The notes beneath the pieces were generated by a model. It had not been told where the DNA came from and searched no databases. It was given only the letters and a program-made list of their open reading frames with translations. Shown piece by piece: positions 16,453 through 24,684 of a DNA stretch of 48,090 bases. The stretch is from CAZCVI01 sp964502145 (GTDB lineage: Bacteria > Acidobacteriota > Aminicenantia > UBA2199), in the NCBI GenBank assembly GCA_964502145.1, contig CAZCVI010000057.1, forward strand, positions 1 through 48,090, written 5' to 3'. Each line of letters begins with the position of its first letter. The first letter of the stretch is position 1. The translations under genes and the position numbers were made by a program.

Positions 16453-17697
16453 TTATTTCTCAGGCAATGAGCCAGTAATCACATAGCGGATAAAGTCATC
16501 ACCGGTCATCAAGCCAAGATCACCTTGAGCACACAGGGTTTCCGAATAGGCTTGGACTTCATCCGGGGTTTGGCCGGGGATTCTCACTGCCACTGGCACC
16601 GGGTCATTGCTATGTGATCCCGTTTCTACCAGGGTCGGGTGATCGGGCAATACCGCTATTACCACATCGAGGTTTCGTTTTTCCAGTCCTTGCAGAATCG
16701 GACCTACCAGTCGTTGGTCCAGCATTTCAATGCATTTAATTTTTAATTGTGGGTCACGGGCATGTCCTGCTTCATCCGTGGCTTCGACATGGACATAGAT
16801 AAAGTCGTATTCATCTAGGGCCTGTAATGCGGCCTCGGCTTTGCCCTCATAATTGGTATCCCACAGACCTGTGGCTCCCGGTACATTGATAATATCCGCG
16901 CCCGCGTAAATACCGAGACCTTTTATCAGGTCTACTGCCGAGATCACTGCCGAACGGATACCAAACCGTTGCTGCAAGGTTTCCATTTCCGGTCGTTTGC
17001 CCGGCGACCAGGGCCAGATACAATCGGCGGCAGGTAAACCCGCCGCAATCCGTTTCTGATTGACCGGATGAGCCGCCAATATAACCTGCGATTTTTTTAT
17101 CCATTGTATTAACAGTTGTGCTGTATGTATCGCCTCTGGGTCGTCCACCATCGGCTTGGGCATTAACCCCGCTATCTCTTCGCCCAGGTGATCGTGAGGC
17201 GGGGTACAATGAATACCCGCATGGGCCCACGTCCCTTCCAATACCAATAAATTGCGAAAAGAAGTACCCGCGTACATCCGAAAGGGGTGCGCACTGTGAC
17301 CACTACCCAATCCCTCGTTTAGTGCCTGCACCAGTTCTGCCGCCTCCTGGCTGGAAATATGCCCGGCAGAATGATTGGCTATCCGCCCCTTATCCAGGGA
17401 AATCAAATTGAGTCGCATGGCTACATCTTCTTTCCCCAGGGATACCCCCATACTGGCGGCTTCAAGCGTAGCCCGCCCATTGTAGTTGGTCCGGGAGTCG
17501 TATCCCAGCACCTGGAGGTTGGCTACATCCGAACCCAACGGCATGCCCAGGGGAATTGTACTCAATAGTCCGGTGCGACCTTCACGGGCAATACGGTCAA
17601 TGTGCGGTTTCTGGGCCACTTCAAGGGGAGTTTTCCCGCCCAGAACTTTTACACCGTGATCCGACATACCATCACCCAAAATAACAATGCTCTTCAT
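16453..17697 (-). CDS. apgM: ApgM-type phosphoglycerate mutase-like protein, predicted homoserine kinase
   Basis: 414 residues of the alkaline-phosphatase superfamily, 2,3-BPG-independent archaeal-type mutase branch. The metal-binding Asp9 is in LGDGMSD; the presumed nucleophile Ser56 is in GMPLGSDVANL; further metal sites lie in HVEATDEAGH and VLPDHPT. The gene overlaps thrC by four bases (ATGA). Members of this branch encoded beside thrC in genomes without thrB are annotated as functional analogues of homoserine kinase, giving O-phosphohomoserine to ThrC. I infer that role here because of the tight coupling, though plain phosphoglycerate mutase activity is the alternative. Confidence 0.9.
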   Translation of the reverse strand: MKSIVILGDGMSDHGVKVLGGKTPLEVAQKPHIDRIAREGRTGLLSTIPLGMPLGSDVANLQVLGYDSRTNYNGRATLEAASMGVSLGKEDVAMRLNLISLDKGRIANHSAGHISSQEAAELVQALNEGLGSGHSAHPFRMYAGTSFRNLLVLEGTWAHAGIHCTPPHDHLGEEIAGLMPKPMVDDPEAIHTAQLLIQWIKKSQVILAAHPVNQKRIAAGLPAADCIWPWSPGKRPEMETLQQRFGIRSAVISAVDLIKGLGIYAGADIINVPGATGLWDTNYEGKAEAALQALDEYDFIYVHVEATDEAGHARDPQLKIKCIEMLDQRLVGPILQGLEKRNLDVVIAVLPDHPTLVETGSHSNDPVPVAVRIPGQTPDEVQAYSETLCAQGDLGLMTGDDFIRYVITGSLPEK

Positions 17698-19055
17698 TTC
17701 CCGTACTCCTTTTGCAGATAATTCTTGAATGCCGCGTAATTGATGTCCATGGAACCATAAGATTCCTTCCTGTTTTCAAGACCTTCCAAGCTCGGTGGAA
17801 TATCCGGTTCCCGGCCCACCGTGGCCCGGACTTCTTCGGGGAACTTCGCCGGGTGGGCGGTTTCCAATGAAATAGAAGTTATATTCTCAGCCCCGGGTTC
17901 TGTGGCCAGGTATAACTTGAGCGCGGCCCACCCCACGGCGCCGTGCGGTTCCAACAGCGTGCCACTTTCCAGATAGGTCGATTTTATTGTTTCCCTGGTT
18001 TGGTCATCGCTGATCGACGTAGCGAAAATATCCCCGCGCATCCGGTTCATATCCGGCATTTTAGAAATAGTACCGCTGTGATCCATGTGTCCGCCATACA
18101 GATCGGTCAAGCGTGCTAAATTGGAGGGATGACCGACGTTCATGGCATTGGAAATACACTCCAGCGAAGGAACAATAGGATGGTATATACCACTGTTTAG
18201 AAAGCGGGGGAACTCGTCATTGCTGTTGGTGCCGATCACAAATTTCGCCACGGGCAACCCGCTGCGAAAAGCCAACATCCCGCCCATCATATCACCGAAA
18301 TTACCGGAAGGAACCGAGAAGATAACCTTTTCCCCGGCAGCCATATCAGCCAGTCGAGAAGCGGCGTACACGTAATACACCGATTGCGGGATCAAGCGAC
18401 CGATATTGATAGAATTAGCGGAAGAGAGTGGTATCGCTGCCAGTTCCGGGTCTGCAAAAGCCTGTTTAACCAGTGCTTGGCAATGATCGAACTTGCCGTC
18501 CACGGCAATGGCAGAGATATTATTGCCCAGGGTAGTCATTTGTTTCCGTTGTCGTAACGATACTTCTTTCACGGGAAAAAGAACCAGCACGCGGATACCA
18601 GCGACGCCAAGAAAAGCATTGGCCACAGCAGAACCAGTATCGCCAGAAGTGGCGGTCAAGATGACCAGTTCCTCGCCCCGTTGCTGCACCAACCGCCCTA
18701 AAGCACGTCCCATGAAACGGGCGGCAAAATCTTTAAAAGAAGCGGTAGGTCCCTGATCCAATCTTAAGATATAGCGCTGGTCCGACACATGTTCCAGAGG
18801 CACGGCGAAATTGTAGGCATCAAAACAAATCTCATCCAATTGCTGGCGGGTAAAAGACCCTTCCAGGTAAGGCCACATGATGGCTGATGCCAATTCCGGG
18901 TAAGATAGGTCTTTGGCCTGTTTTAGCAATGCTGCCGTCATGGGTGGGATGGTATCTGGCATAAATAATCCTTTATCTGCGGCCTGGCCTTGCAGTAAGG
19001 CTGTAGCCGCATCCACTTTGTTTACACTGTGGTTGGTACTATAATAATGTATCAT
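17694..19055 (-). CDS. thrC: threonine synthase
   Basis: PLP-dependent conversion of O-phosphohomoserine to threonine plus phosphate, the last step of threonine synthesis. 453 residues, of the class with an N-terminal YYSTNHSVNKVDAATALLQG-type domain. The PLP lysine is Lys108 in GPTASFKDFA; the phosphate-binding loop is in TATSGDTGSAVANAF; SVPSGNFGDMMGG and the C-terminal LEPHGAVGWAAL are also typical. The ATG has GAGG upstream and a consensus promoter at 19132-19104. It is first gene of a two-gene operon with the apgM-like gene. Confidence 0.97.
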   Translation of the reverse strand: MIHYYSTNHSVNKVDAATALLQGQAADKGLFMPDTIPPMTAALLKQAKDLSYPELASAIMWPYLEGSFTRQQLDEICFDAYNFAVPLEHVSDQRYILRLDQGPTASFKDFAARFMGRALGRLVQQRGEELVILTATSGDTGSAVANAFLGVAGIRVLVLFPVKEVSLRQRKQMTTLGNNISAIAVDGKFDHCQALVKQAFADPELAAIPLSSANSINIGRLIPQSVYYVYAASRLADMAAGEKVIFSVPSGNFGDMMGGMLAFRSGLPVAKFVIGTNSNDEFPRFLNSGIYHPIVPSLECISNAMNVGHPSNLARLTDLYGGHMDHSGTISKMPDMNRMRGDIFATSISDDQTRETIKSTYLESGTLLEPHGAVGWAALKLYLATEPGAENITSISLETAHPAKFPEEVRATVGREPDIPPSLEGLENRKESYGSMDINYAAFKNYLQKEYGK

Positions 19056-19103
19056 TGTATTTTCCTCGTTATTTTCCTTTTTTCCTAGTTGTTAATAAAA
19101 TTA

Positions 19104-19132
19104 ATATTACTCAATTACAGTGTTTTTGTCAA
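19104..19132 (-). promoter_or_regulatory. thrC-apgM promoter
   Basis: On the minus strand: TTGACA (19132-19127), 17-nt spacer, TAATAT (19109-19104); leader of about 40 nt. Confidence 0.7.
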
Positions 19133-19142
19133 TGCTGTAACT

Positions 19143-19296
19143 GGACCTAAATCCACCGCCAAGTTTTAAAAAGAGCCACGGATAACCGTGGCACGCTGGA
19201 CTATCTGGACAAGCTGGAAAAATCAAAGGTTTTGTGAAGTCCAGTAAGTCCAGATAGTCCAGTTTTTTCTGAAACTTGGCGGTGAATCCAGGTGGA
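19143..19296. repeat. 9-nt-periodic hairpin element (CTGGAC type), copy 2
   Basis: Outer inverted flanks (CCACCGCCAAGTTTT at 19153 and GAAACTTGGCGGTGAATCC from 19270) enclose an extra GCCACGG-ATAA-CCGTGGC hairpin, three left units from 19196 (CTGGACTAT, CTGGACAAG, CTGGAAAAA), the loop TCAAAGGTTTTGTGAA and right units from 19239. It sits exactly between the divergent thrC and barrel promoters. Confidence 0.9.
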
Positions 19297-19321
19297 TTCA
19301 ATGCCCGGTAATTTTTTTTTC

Positions 19322-19350
19322 TTGACTTTTTATTATTAAATAGATATTAT
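19322..19350 (+). promoter_or_regulatory. promoter of the outer-membrane barrel gene
   Basis: TTGACT (19322-19327), 17-nt spacer, TATTAT (19345-19350); leader of about 55 nt before the ATG at 19413. Confidence 0.7.
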
Positions 19351-19412
19351 TTTATTGTTATCTTCGGCGGCGTAAAAGACGCGGTACCAACAAAGATAAA
19401 GGAGGAAAAAAA

Positions 19413-19961
19413 ATGAAGAAAAGTTTTGGCTTGATTATTTTAATACTGGTATTCACCTTATTTTTTACACAGTTTGGACTTTTTGCCCAGGATGAGAAAT
19501 CCATTAAAGCATATGCTGGTTTGGGGTACTCTTTCTCCGATTATGAAGGGCCGCTCATGGCGTGTGGCCTTGAAATGCAATTTGCCAATCATCTTTTTGC
19601 CCAATTCGGCGTGGACTTTTATCCCAACCCCCTCCCCGATGCTGAAGATGCACTCGATGTCAATTTTACTCTACTGGGGATAAATTTTGAAGCTATATAT
19701 AAAATATTCCCTTCCGATACCATGAGTATCTTTGTGAAAGGGGGCTTCCATTTTATAGCCTTGCGGCAGAAGATGGATATTGAAGGCGTCATGTTTAATA
19801 GCTCGGAAACACGAGTGGGCATAGGTTGTGGTGCGGGTATCGAATATGCCCTCAACGAAAGATTCGGCCTTCTTTTGGGCGGCGACGCCAGATTTTTACC
19901 TGCTAAACCTACCGCCCATTGGTTCAAATTGTTTGGCGGTGTCACTTACCGCATCAAATAG
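19413..19961 (+). CDS. predicted outer-membrane beta-barrel protein
   Basis: 182 residues with a clear signal peptide (MKKSFGLIILILVFTLFFTQ..., cleavage near FAQ-DE at residue 26). The mature part alternates hydrophobic and polar residues in successive strands (IKAYAGLGYSFSD, FAQFGVDFYP, MSIFVKGGFHFIAL, RVGIGCGAGIEYAL, FGLLLGGDARF) and ends KLFGGVTYRIK. This is typical of 8-stranded OmpA/OmpX-like barrels, although the final residue is Lys rather than Phe. Function cannot be read from the sequence. AAGGAGG lies directly upstream. Confidence 0.8.
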   Translation: MKKSFGLIILILVFTLFFTQFGLFAQDEKSIKAYAGLGYSFSDYEGPLMACGLEMQFANHLFAQFGVDFYPNPLPDAEDALDVNFTLLGINFEAIYKIFPSDTMSIFVKGGFHFIALRQKMDIEGVMFNSSETRVGIGCGAGIEYALNERFGLLLGGDARFLPAKPTAHWFKLFGGVTYRIK

Positions 19962-19996
19962 AAGCTCTCTTAGATAACCAGTGCGTTATCTGGCCA

Positions 19997-20458
19997 TCAA
20001 TGCATTTCTACTTCCTCTGTTTTTTTCATCACTGGTGCGGGCGTAGCGGCTGGCGATGGCGTAGCCGGGGTTGGTTTCATCAATAAAAACGCGCTAATCT
20101 CACTGTCCGGGCGTGTTACTTTGATCCGGAAATATTCATAGCCCACCAGTAGTTGTTTAGTCACTCTGTTCCAGATTTTTTTAGCTGGTGCGGCTGTATT
20201 TACCGGTACCAGTACTGCCAACTCCTCAAAAAGCAATTCCTTCTTCTGGTCGCACACGTTAAAATAGGGAATGCCATTTTTGGCTTTTAGCGTGACCCAA
20301 TAATGTCCCTTGTTGTACTCTTTCCCCGCGTGAATAAAAGCCTTGGGGACGCGTACATTGCCTATAGTGATATCCAGATCAGTGAAATCCGAAGCCTGTA
20401 AGAAAACCGGTAGCGCGGCCAAGAGTACCAAAACCGTCAATATAATCTTCTTAATCAT
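19997..20458 (-). CDS. small exported protein, unknown function
   Basis: 153 residues from the ATG at 20458, chosen because AGAGGAGG lies 8 bases upstream and a promoter lies at 20518-20490. An N-terminal signal peptide (MIKKIILTVLVLLAALPVFL, cleavage about QAS-DF) is followed by a compact, beta-rich domain (residues 25-125) and a low-complexity Pro/Ala/Thr tail (PTPATPSPAATPAPV) that could span the periplasm or peptidoglycan. No family recognised. It is convergent with the barrel gene. Confidence 0.75.
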   Translation of the reverse strand: MIKKIILTVLVLLAALPVFLQASDFTDLDITIGNVRVPKAFIHAGKEYNKGHYWVTLKAKNGIPYFNVCDQKKELLFEELAVLVPVNTAAPAKKIWNRVTKQLLVGYEYFRIKVTRPDSEISAFLLMKPTPATPSPAATPAPVMKKTEEVEMH

Positions 20459-20489
20459 GTTAAAACCCTCCTCTGGGTTATTCCAAACC

Positions 20490-20518
20490 ATTATAAAGAA
20501 TAAATTGAATAATATCAA
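20490..20518 (-). promoter_or_regulatory. promoter of the small exported protein gene
   Basis: On the minus strand: TTGATA (20518-20513), 17-nt spacer, TATAAT (20495-20490). Confidence 0.7.
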
Positions 20519-20546
20519 GTATAAAATACAAACTTTTAAAAATGAG

Positions 20547-20575
20547 TTGTCATTTCTCTAAAATACGCATATAAT
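20547..20575 (+). promoter_or_regulatory. promoter of the MscS-family gene
   Basis: TTGTCA (20547-20552), 17-nt spacer, TATAAT (20570-20575), 38 bases before the ATG at 20614. Divergent from the promoter at 20490-20518. Confidence 0.7.
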
Positions 20576-20613
20576 TGAGGTTCGTTTTAGATTATTAAAA
20601 AGTGGAGTGAATC

Positions 20614-22377
20614 ATGGCAATCCGGTTGCTTAAATTAGTATTCTTTGGTGTGTATTTTTTTTTGATGGTGTGCTTCTTATATGGTCAAGTGGATGTACCC
20701 CTGCCATCGGAAAAAGAAATCTCCGACCAGATTGAACCATTGGTAGCACGACTGGCCGATATTGAGGCCCAAATCACGACCCTGGAGATGTACACGCCGG
20801 AAAAATCCCTGGATTTTTCGGACCTGGAAAAAGTCAACCAGTTGATGGAACAGTTGGATTTTAACCGCCGGAAATCACAATTACTGACCAGCCAATTTAA
20901 ACTCTTGGAAGAGGAGTTCTTCCCCCTGTTTGTGAAACTTGTCCGCCAGAACAAAAAACGGGACGATATCCTGGCCCTAAAAATCGCCCCCTATATTGCC
21001 GGCGGTGAGAAAAGCATCTATTTTGTACGGCAAAAACTGAATCATGTCTTGCGCCAAGTGGAACGTCAAGAAGCTAAATTGCAAGAACTACAATGGGCCA
21101 CCCACAACCAGGTGCTGGAGGAAGAGAGAAAAAAAGCCCCGGCGGAGGCCAGTACTGGAGCGGGTGTTTCAGTCACTATTGACCAGTTGCAAGAGGAAGT
21201 AGATAATTTTAACCTGGAACTGGCAGACATCAAGGATAAACTGGCCAAGTTCACCGCCCAAGAAGTCGCCGCCACAGGAAAAATGACGGGACTCCAGCAG
21301 GAGATAAATCATTTTAAAAAAATCAGTCAAAGTGCCACCACAAAAGTAGAGTCGCTTGTTTACAACTCTTTTGCCACGGTACGGGAAATCCGCCTCAATG
21401 GTCTTGAAATCCCCAGGTTAAACACCATTAAAACCTCTAAATATCTGACCACTGTCTTCGACGATACCCTGGAACAAAAAATAGCCACCAACCGGTCTAA
21501 AATAGAATCACTGCAAAAATTCCGCCAGGGAGAATTATTTTGGAAACTGTTCAAAGGGGTAGGGGTGATTTTTATCGCCATTTTTTGCGTGTTCCTGTTG
21601 ATCCGTATCAGTCGACGGGTAGTGCGGAATGTGGTGGGGCGGATCGAGGGCAATCAAAACATTGATGCCCATCACAAACAGCGCTATCATACCCTTTCCT
21701 CGATAATCTTGTCTTTTATTAAGGCCGTTGTGTTCGTTTTGGCCGTGTTGTGGGTGCTGGGGCAATTGGAAATCAATTACAGCCCCTTTTTGGTTGCCGC
21801 AGGTGGTATTTCTTTGGCCATTGCGTTTGGTGCTCAATCCCTCGTCAAAGACGTCGTCAGCGGATTCTTCATGTTGATGGAGGAACAGTTTCTCCTGGGT
21901 GATAACGTCGATATTAACGGCCTCAGTGGCACCATTGAAAAAATTTCCCTGCGCACTGTCCGTATCCGTGCCCTGGATGGCACACTTCATACCATTCCCA
22001 ATGGGAACATCACCTATGTGTCCAATAAAACCTATATTTGGTCCCGCATGTTGGTCAATGTTGGCACTTCTTATACCGCCGATCCCAGGAAAGTCCTGGA
22101 AATCCTTACCCGTGTGGCCTGCGACATGGCACAGGAAGAGCAATGGAAAGAGCAATTTTTGGATGTTCCCGAGGCCCAGGGTATTCTTGCTTTTGGTGCG
22201 GCTGCTGTTGAATATCGCCTCATCGCCAAAACCCGTACTGGCAGCCAATGGGTGATCAGTCGCGAGATGATGATCCGTATCAAATTGGCTTTTGATCAAG
22301 CCGGTATCGAAATTCCCAGCTATTGGAATGTTAATATTGTCGACAACGCGGCACGAATACCAGCAGATAAAATATAA
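20614..22377 (+). CDS. MscS-family mechanosensitive channel with coiled-coil extension
   Basis: 587 residues. A signal peptide (1-24) leads to a long periplasmic helical region (about 30-300) rich in coiled-coil heptads. Membrane helices follow at about 312-332 and 360-380, then the pore helix GGISLAIAFGAQSLVKDVVSG (about 393-413) and the MscS beta domain (LGDNVDINGLSGTIEKISLR...TIPNGNITYVSNKT), ending in the alpha/beta domain. Such channels release solutes on hypo-osmotic shock; large periplasmic extensions occur in MscK/YnaI-like relatives. GGAG precedes the ATG. Confidence 0.92.
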   Translation: MAIRLLKLVFFGVYFFLMVCFLYGQVDVPLPSEKEISDQIEPLVARLADIEAQITTLEMYTPEKSLDFSDLEKVNQLMEQLDFNRRKSQLLTSQFKLLEEEFFPLFVKLVRQNKKRDDILALKIAPYIAGGEKSIYFVRQKLNHVLRQVERQEAKLQELQWATHNQVLEEERKKAPAEASTGAGVSVTIDQLQEEVDNFNLELADIKDKLAKFTAQEVAATGKMTGLQQEINHFKKISQSATTKVESLVYNSFATVREIRLNGLEIPRLNTIKTSKYLTTVFDDTLEQKIATNRSKIESLQKFRQGELFWKLFKGVGVIFIAIFCVFLLIRISRRVVRNVVGRIEGNQNIDAHHKQRYHTLSSIILSFIKAVVFVLAVLWVLGQLEINYSPFLVAAGGISLAIAFGAQSLVKDVVSGFFMLMEEQFLLGDNVDINGLSGTIEKISLRTVRIRALDGTLHTIPNGNITYVSNKTYIWSRMLVNVGTSYTADPRKVLEILTRVACDMAQEEQWKEQFLDVPEAQGILAFGAAAVEYRLIAKTRTGSQWVISREMMIRIKLAFDQAGIEIPSYWNVNIVDNAARIPADKI

Positions 22378-22434
22378 AGATAATTTTAAATATTTTCCTT
22401 CAAACTGCCGATTAATATTTTAGAGGAGTTCACC

Positions 22435-23550
22435 ATGATTATTCAGAATCAAAATATTAATCTAAACAGTACCCGGTCTTTGGTAAATCATTTGGAAGTA
22501 TCCGAGCAGTTGGATATCCAGAGTAACAACAATCGTATTCGGATGAGTCGTAACCAGGTGAATTCCCAGATGGAGTTCCAGCAAAACCAGTCCAGGAACG
22601 ATAACCAGTCTCCCGTGCAATTAAACTTTTCCAACGAGGCGTTATACCAGCAACTCCTGGATTCCGTCCAGAGTACCACGTCGCAGACTGAAAGTACCGT
22701 CCAAAAAACGCAAAAAATAGCGGATGATGAATCCTCATTACCCCTGCAATTGCAATTGATGAAGAGGTTATTGGAGAAGTTGCTCGGTAAAAAAATCAAG
22801 ATATATCAACCCAATACACAGGCCAATACGAATGGTCCCGTGGCCCAGCAGGCAAACCAGAAACCCCAGGAAAATGGCGGCCAAGTCGCCCAGAACCAGC
22901 AATGGGGCATGGAATATACTTACCATGAAGTCCAGTACCAGAAAGAGAGCGTTACATTTTCCGCTGCGGGAAAAGTGACCACCACGGATGGCAAGGAAAT
23001 CAATTTCTCCGCTAACCTGGAAATGTCCAACGAAACCATGCAGGAACTCACCATTCAAATAAAAGCCGGACAAGCGCTCACCGACCCTCTGGCTCTTAAT
23101 TATGATGGCAAGGGTGTCGCACTCACCGACGAAAAATATACTTTTGATCTCAATAGCGACGGTGAGGCGGAAAATATCTCCTTTGTGAAGCAGGGTTCCG
23201 GGTTTCTCGTGCTGGATAAAAATCAAAACGGACAGGTAGATGATGGTAGCGAGATGTTTGGTCCCGCGACCAACAACGGGTTCTTGGAACTCAAGGCCTA
23301 TGATCTTGACAACAACGACTGGATCGATGAAAAAGATGCTATCTTCTATCAATTGAATCTGTGGACCAAGGATGAGATCGGCGCCGATACCCTTTCCACC
23401 CTCCAGGAAAACGACATCGGCGCCATTTATTTAAACACCGCTCAAACTCAATTGGCTATGGGGGATAATGGTCAGTTAAAAGAGACTGGTGTCTATCTCA
23501 AGGAAAACGGGGAAGTTAATTTCATCCAAGAAGTCGACTTGGCCACTTAA
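22435..23550 (+). CDS. calcium-loop (EF-hand/RTX-associated-like) protein
   Basis: 371 residues with no signal peptide. The N-terminal 150 residues are Gln/Asn-rich and low-complexity. About 165-225 are a beta-rich domain (VTFSAAGKVTTTDGKEINFSA). Residues 238-305 carry Asp-rich loops: DLNSDGEAENISF (Asp238), DKNQNGQVDDGSEMFGP (Asp261) and DLDNNDWIDEKDAIF (Asp290). The pattern 'GFLVLDKN.NG.VDDGSE.FG' recurs in RTX-type secreted proteins, where it binds calcium. Lack of a signal would fit non-Sec export, but no secretion genes are nearby. AGAGGAG before the ATG. Confidence 0.8.
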   Translation: MIIQNQNINLNSTRSLVNHLEVSEQLDIQSNNNRIRMSRNQVNSQMEFQQNQSRNDNQSPVQLNFSNEALYQQLLDSVQSTTSQTESTVQKTQKIADDESSLPLQLQLMKRLLEKLLGKKIKIYQPNTQANTNGPVAQQANQKPQENGGQVAQNQQWGMEYTYHEVQYQKESVTFSAAGKVTTTDGKEINFSANLEMSNETMQELTIQIKAGQALTDPLALNYDGKGVALTDEKYTFDLNSDGEAENISFVKQGSGFLVLDKNQNGQVDDGSEMFGPATNNGFLELKAYDLDNNDWIDEKDAIFYQLNLWTKDEIGADTLSTLQENDIGAIYLNTAQTQLAMGDNGQLKETGVYLKENGEVNFIQEVDLAT

Positions 23551-23553
23551 CCT

Positions 23554-23597
23554 AAACCCCTCCCAGTGAGGGGTGTTTGGGGATGATTTTATTTCAA
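23554..23597 (+). terminator. possible terminator after the calcium-loop gene
   Basis: The stem ACCCCTC/GAGGGGT (23556-23562 with 23568-23574) with a 5-nt loop starts four bases after the stop codon. The following sequence is only moderately T-rich, so termination is plausible but not certain. Confidence 0.4.
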
Positions 23598-23667
23598 TGA
23601 TCGCTGTAATAACCGCGTTGACTCAATCTATCCACTCATCTTGCCAATTTCTGTATAAAAAGGCGGG

Positions 23668-23690
23668 GGTCCCCCATTTAGCGGGGGACC
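23668..23690. repeat. perfect 8-bp GC-rich hairpin
   Basis: GGTCCCCC, 7-nt loop ATTTAGC, GGGGGACC. It lies in the gap between the convergent calcium-loop and FmdB genes and has no T-run on either side; it may back up termination. Confidence 0.5.
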
Positions 23691-23745
23691 TGTAAGATTA
23701 AGGTGGGAGATATGTATTTATATTAAGGGGGGAGAGATGGAAAGG

Positions 23746-24018
23746 CTATTTAATTGTAGCATTGTTACTACCTAAATCAGTTTTTAAGTCTTGACTATGA
23801 CTTGTTGTAATTTCTTTATTAGAGCTTGGCATGGAGCCTTTGTTTTTGTAATCAGTGACATACCAGCCGCTCCCTTTCAGATGAAAGGAGGAGGTAGAGA
23901 CTAACTTCTCCACACTTCCACGGCAATATAGACATTCGGACATTGGTTCTTCGCTTATCTTTTGAAGAACCTCGAAGGTCTTATTACACTCATTACATTT
24001 ATATTCATATAAAGGCAT
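23746..24018 (-). CDS. FmdB-family zinc-ribbon protein
   Basis: 90 residues starting MPLYEYKCNECNKTFEVLQK, the hallmark of FmdB putative regulatory proteins. Cys8, Cys11, Cys29 and Cys32 form a single zinc ribbon. The tail after residue 55 is polar and disordered-looking. Family members are small zinc-binding proteins of uncertain function, named after a regulator of formamidase genes. A promoter lies just upstream; a GGAG ribosome site precedes the ATG. Confidence 0.9.
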   Translation of the reverse strand: MPLYEYKCNECNKTFEVLQKISEEPMSECLYCRGSVEKLVSTSSFHLKGSGWYVTDYKNKGSMPSSNKEITTSHSQDLKTDLGSNNATIK

Positions 24019-24035
24019 TGTTTAGCTCCAGTATT

Positions 24036-24064
24036 ATATTAACATTGTTTATTGGATTTGTCAA
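24036..24064 (-). promoter_or_regulatory. promoter of the FmdB-family gene
   Basis: On the minus strand: TTGACA (24064-24059), 17-nt spacer, TAATAT (24041-24036). Confidence 0.7.
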
Positions 24065-24170
24065 TAGTTTAAAATTAATTATTTTTTTTATCGTGATTCT
24101 TTTATCGAGATTCTTTATCGTTTTTCCCGGACTCGTTGGATATCTGTGGGTTGCGCCGATCTATCTGCGT

Positions 24171-24449
24171 TTAGTAATCAATATAGAAGCCATGGTAGAG
24201 TTCTTCGCTGTCCCATTCCTGGTGGCTGACCTCAGCCACCTGTGCTGAACGCGGGCCCGTTCCCAGAAAGGCTTCAAAGCGGCTGATATTTTCCGGTTCG
24301 CCTTGGGCGTAAACTTCCACATCACCATTGGGCAGATTTTTTACCGTGCCATGAATCGTGTAATCTTGCGCTGCACGTAGCGTGTAATGGCGGAAAGCCA
24401 CTCCTTGAACACGGCCTTTTACAATATAGCGATAGGTTTTCATCCCCAT
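24171..24449 (-). CDS. acyP: acylphosphatase
   Basis: Hydrolyses acyl phosphates such as carbamoyl or acetyl phosphate in the cytoplasm. From the ATG at 24449 the protein has 92 residues, the normal size; a longer in-frame extension upstream is unlike the family and is not used. AAGG lies 6 bases before this ATG. The phosphate-binding loop is GRVQGVAFR, with the catalytic Arg20, and the second catalytic residue is Asn38 in VKNLPNGDVEV. The ending HGFYIDY resembles the usual FxIxY. Confidence 0.93.
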   Translation of the reverse strand: MGMKTYRYIVKGRVQGVAFRHYTLRAAQDYTIHGTVKNLPNGDVEVYAQGEPENISRFEAFLGTGPRSAQVAEVSHQEWDSEELYHGFYIDY

Positions 24450-24576
24450 ATTATACCTTATCTCCTCGCTCTTGTCAGCCAATTTTTTTTTTTTGCCCCT
24501 TCCCTCTTGAATTCTGCCTGCGATTTTAATAAAATAGTACTTAGAAATAAAAGAAATAAATGTAAATGCGGTGGAT

Positions 24577-24606
24577 TTGACAACCATTTTAATCATGATG
24601 AATAAT
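24577..24606 (+). promoter_or_regulatory. probable iorA promoter
   Basis: TTGACA (24577-24582), 18-nt spacer, AATAAT (24601-24606). A further TATAAT at 24633-24638 lacks a good -35 partner and is an alternative. Confidence 0.45.
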
Positions 24607-24684
24607 AAGTTCAAGATAAGTTGGAATTATTTTATAATAAATTAATCAGAGCGTTTATGCCGATAAGCGTTCAAGGAGGCTGAA

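Noticed and set aside
24450..24614. N-terminal extension of the acylphosphatase by 55 residues
   Set aside because: The extension is Lys-rich and hydrophobic without similarity to the family, and a suitable ribosome site precedes the internal ATG at 24449.
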